Part shown: in pieces, positions 42,642 to 43,302 of the stretch
Layout of the letters: every line of letters starts with the position of its first letter
How positions within the stretch are numbered: the first letter of the stretch is position 1
Source of the DNA: Brevinematales bacterium
GTDB taxonomy: Bacteria > Spirochaetota > Brevinematia > Brevinematales > Thermospiraceae
Direction: 5' to 3'
Assembly (NCBI GenBank): GCA_026417555.1
Contig: JAOADA010000012.1
Coordinates: 1-43,302 of the forward strand
DNA: 43,302 bases
The notes under the pieces: generated by a model
Database searches by the model: none
Seen by the model: only the letters and a program-made list of their open reading frames with translations
What the model was told of the DNA's origin: nothing
Made by a program: the position numbers and the translations under genes

Positions 42642-42669
42642 TTTCGACTTTCCACTTCCCACTTTCCAC
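42642..42669 (-). repeat. four GTGGAAA-like heptads
   Basis: On the minus strand the units are GTGGAAA, GTGGGAA, GTGGAAA and GTCGAAA, directly next to the terminal CRISPR repeat. The left copy (42124-42137) has only two units. Confidence 0.8.
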
Positions 42670-42670
42670 G

Positions 42671-43302
42671 GCCTCAATCCCACAATTGGCGGCTAAAACA
42701 GTTTGCATTTTCTTTCCAAACCGCTAGTAGATTATACTTTAAATCCCACAATTGGCGGCTAAAACTAATTCGAAACAAAAAGCTCGGGCACACTACCATC
42801 GCTTTAAATCCCACAATTGGCGGCTAAAACGCGTGAATGTAGCAAAGCACATTCGTTTGCGAGGCTCTTTAAATCCCACAATTGGCGGCTAAAACCATAC
42901 CACGCGGCGCGCTCTTCTTTCGCAAGAGCGTCTTTAAATCCCACAATTGGCGGCTAAAACCACTACTACCTGATGTGACAGTTTGCCCACCACCACGCTT
43001 TAAATCCCACAATTGGCGGCTAAAACGTAGGCGATGAAAATTGAGATTCTTAAGAAAAGCGCCTTTAAATCCCACAATTGGCGGCTAAAACTAAGAAAAG
43101 CGCAGGAAAAAGAACAATTGAACTCTCTAACTTTAAATCCCACAATTGGCGGCTAAAACTGATTGGCAAATGCGAAAAAGTTTCTATCGATGAGACTTTA
43201 AATCCCACAATTGGCGGCTAAAACAAATCCACGCCGGAGGCGTTTCGTGGGACGGCTCTCACTTTAAATCCCACAATTGGCGGCTAAAACTCGTTCGACA
43301 GG
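42671..43302 (-). CRISPR. CRISPR array, leader-distal end (continues past the window)
   Basis: Ten 29-nt repeats are seen at 42671, 42737, 42802, 42867, 42932, 42998, 43063, 43131, 43196 and 43262, with spacers of 37, 36, 36, 36, 37, 36, 39, 36 and 37 nt and part of a tenth at 43291-43302. Nine repeats are identical; the first (42671-42699) is degenerate. On the minus strand the repeat begins GTTTTAGCCGCC and ends GGGATTTAAAG, like type I-B or III repeats ending GGGATTGAAAC. The degenerate repeat has its changes at that 3' end, as terminal repeats usually do. The leader and any cas genes would then be to the right of the window. A further degenerate repeat lies at 42139-42167. Confidence 0.96.

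Larger units (their letters stand above)
42122..42699 (-). mobile_element. candidate insertion of a four-helix-bundle gene in the CRISPR array end
   Basis: A 46-nt direct repeat occurs at 42122-42167 and 42654-42699 with one mismatch. Each copy is a CRISPR repeat with a degenerate 3' end (minus strand) followed by GTGGAAAGTGGGAA-type heptads. Between them, 486 nt hold the four-helix-bundle gene and little else. The structure looks like an element that entered or duplicated the terminal repeat. No transposase is present, so calling it mobile is inference. Confidence 0.45.

Noticed and set aside
42568-42708. N-terminal extension of the four-helix-bundle gene starting MQTVLAANCGI
   Set aside because: These codons translate the CRISPR repeat and the heptads; the family N-terminus begins at 42567.
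42869-43075. Minus-strand reading frame of 68 codons inside the array
   Set aside because: It repeats a peptide encoded by the CRISPR repeats and has no ribosome binding site or family.
42671-43302. Type II (Cas9) reading of the array because the repeat starts GTTTTAG
   Set aside because: Repeats are 29 nt with 36-39-nt spacers and end GGGATTTAAAG, as in type I/III arrays; type II repeats are usually about 36 nt with 30-nt spacers. No cas gene is present to decide finally.

Overview
The window looks like chromosomal DNA of a spirochaete (phylum Spirochaetota), possibly a thermophilic or deep-branching one. The best support is the V-type ATPase operon, whose order E, DUF2764, A, B, D, I, K is the one known from Borrelia and Treponema. 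Many predicted lipoproteins with relaxed lipoboxes and mostly strong AGGAGG ribosome binding sites agree with this. The genus cannot be fixed from the sequence. Genes are packed tightly, often with ATGA or TAATG junctions, and several promoters are close to the sigma-70 consensus.

Layout. The left edge is the 5' end of a 16S rRNA gene (minus strand) with its promoter. Next come a SpoIID-like lipoprotein (+) and an ABC-F ATPase (-). The seven-gene V-ATPase operon (about 11.0 to 3.55 kb, minus) has its own promoter and terminator, and its K subunit carries the sodium-binding signature. A PorV-like outer-membrane protein and a divergent LVIVD-type lipoprotein follow. From 20.66 down to 13.7 kb a ten-gene minus-strand operon runs rpsF-ssb-rpsR-DUF2232-rplI-dnaB-mlaE-mlaF-mlaD-rhomboid, joining translation, replication and lipid transport. 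Upstream is an HD-GYP / AmrS radical SAM / Maf-type / lipoprotein operon, then a PC4-TPR pair.

From 33.6 to 26.6 kb lies a minus-strand envelope and signalling cluster: two paralogous lipoproteins, a small exported protein, a FecR-domain protein, a beta-rich exported protein, a nitroreductase and a CHASE2 adenylate cyclase. On the plus strand are a DUF151-like protein and an exported protein, tRNA-Gln(CTG) and tRNA-Glu(CTC), an operon of Gfo/Idh oxidoreductase, trpB and a two-domain cyclic-nucleotide-binding protein (a plausible cAMP effector), three tandem Hsp20 genes, and a LysM protein with a degenerate LytM domain.

The right end is the leader-distal part of a CRISPR array (29-nt repeats, 36-39-nt spacers) that leaves the window. 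No cas gene is visible. The most unusual structure is here: a four-helix-bundle (23S rRNA intervening-sequence type) protein gene sits between two CRISPR repeats as if it were a 503-nt spacer. It is bounded by 46-nt direct repeats and by GTGGAAA-like heptads. In addition, two neighbouring spacers overlap by 12 nt, which lets part of their common target and one flanking PAM-like trinucleotide be read from the array itself.
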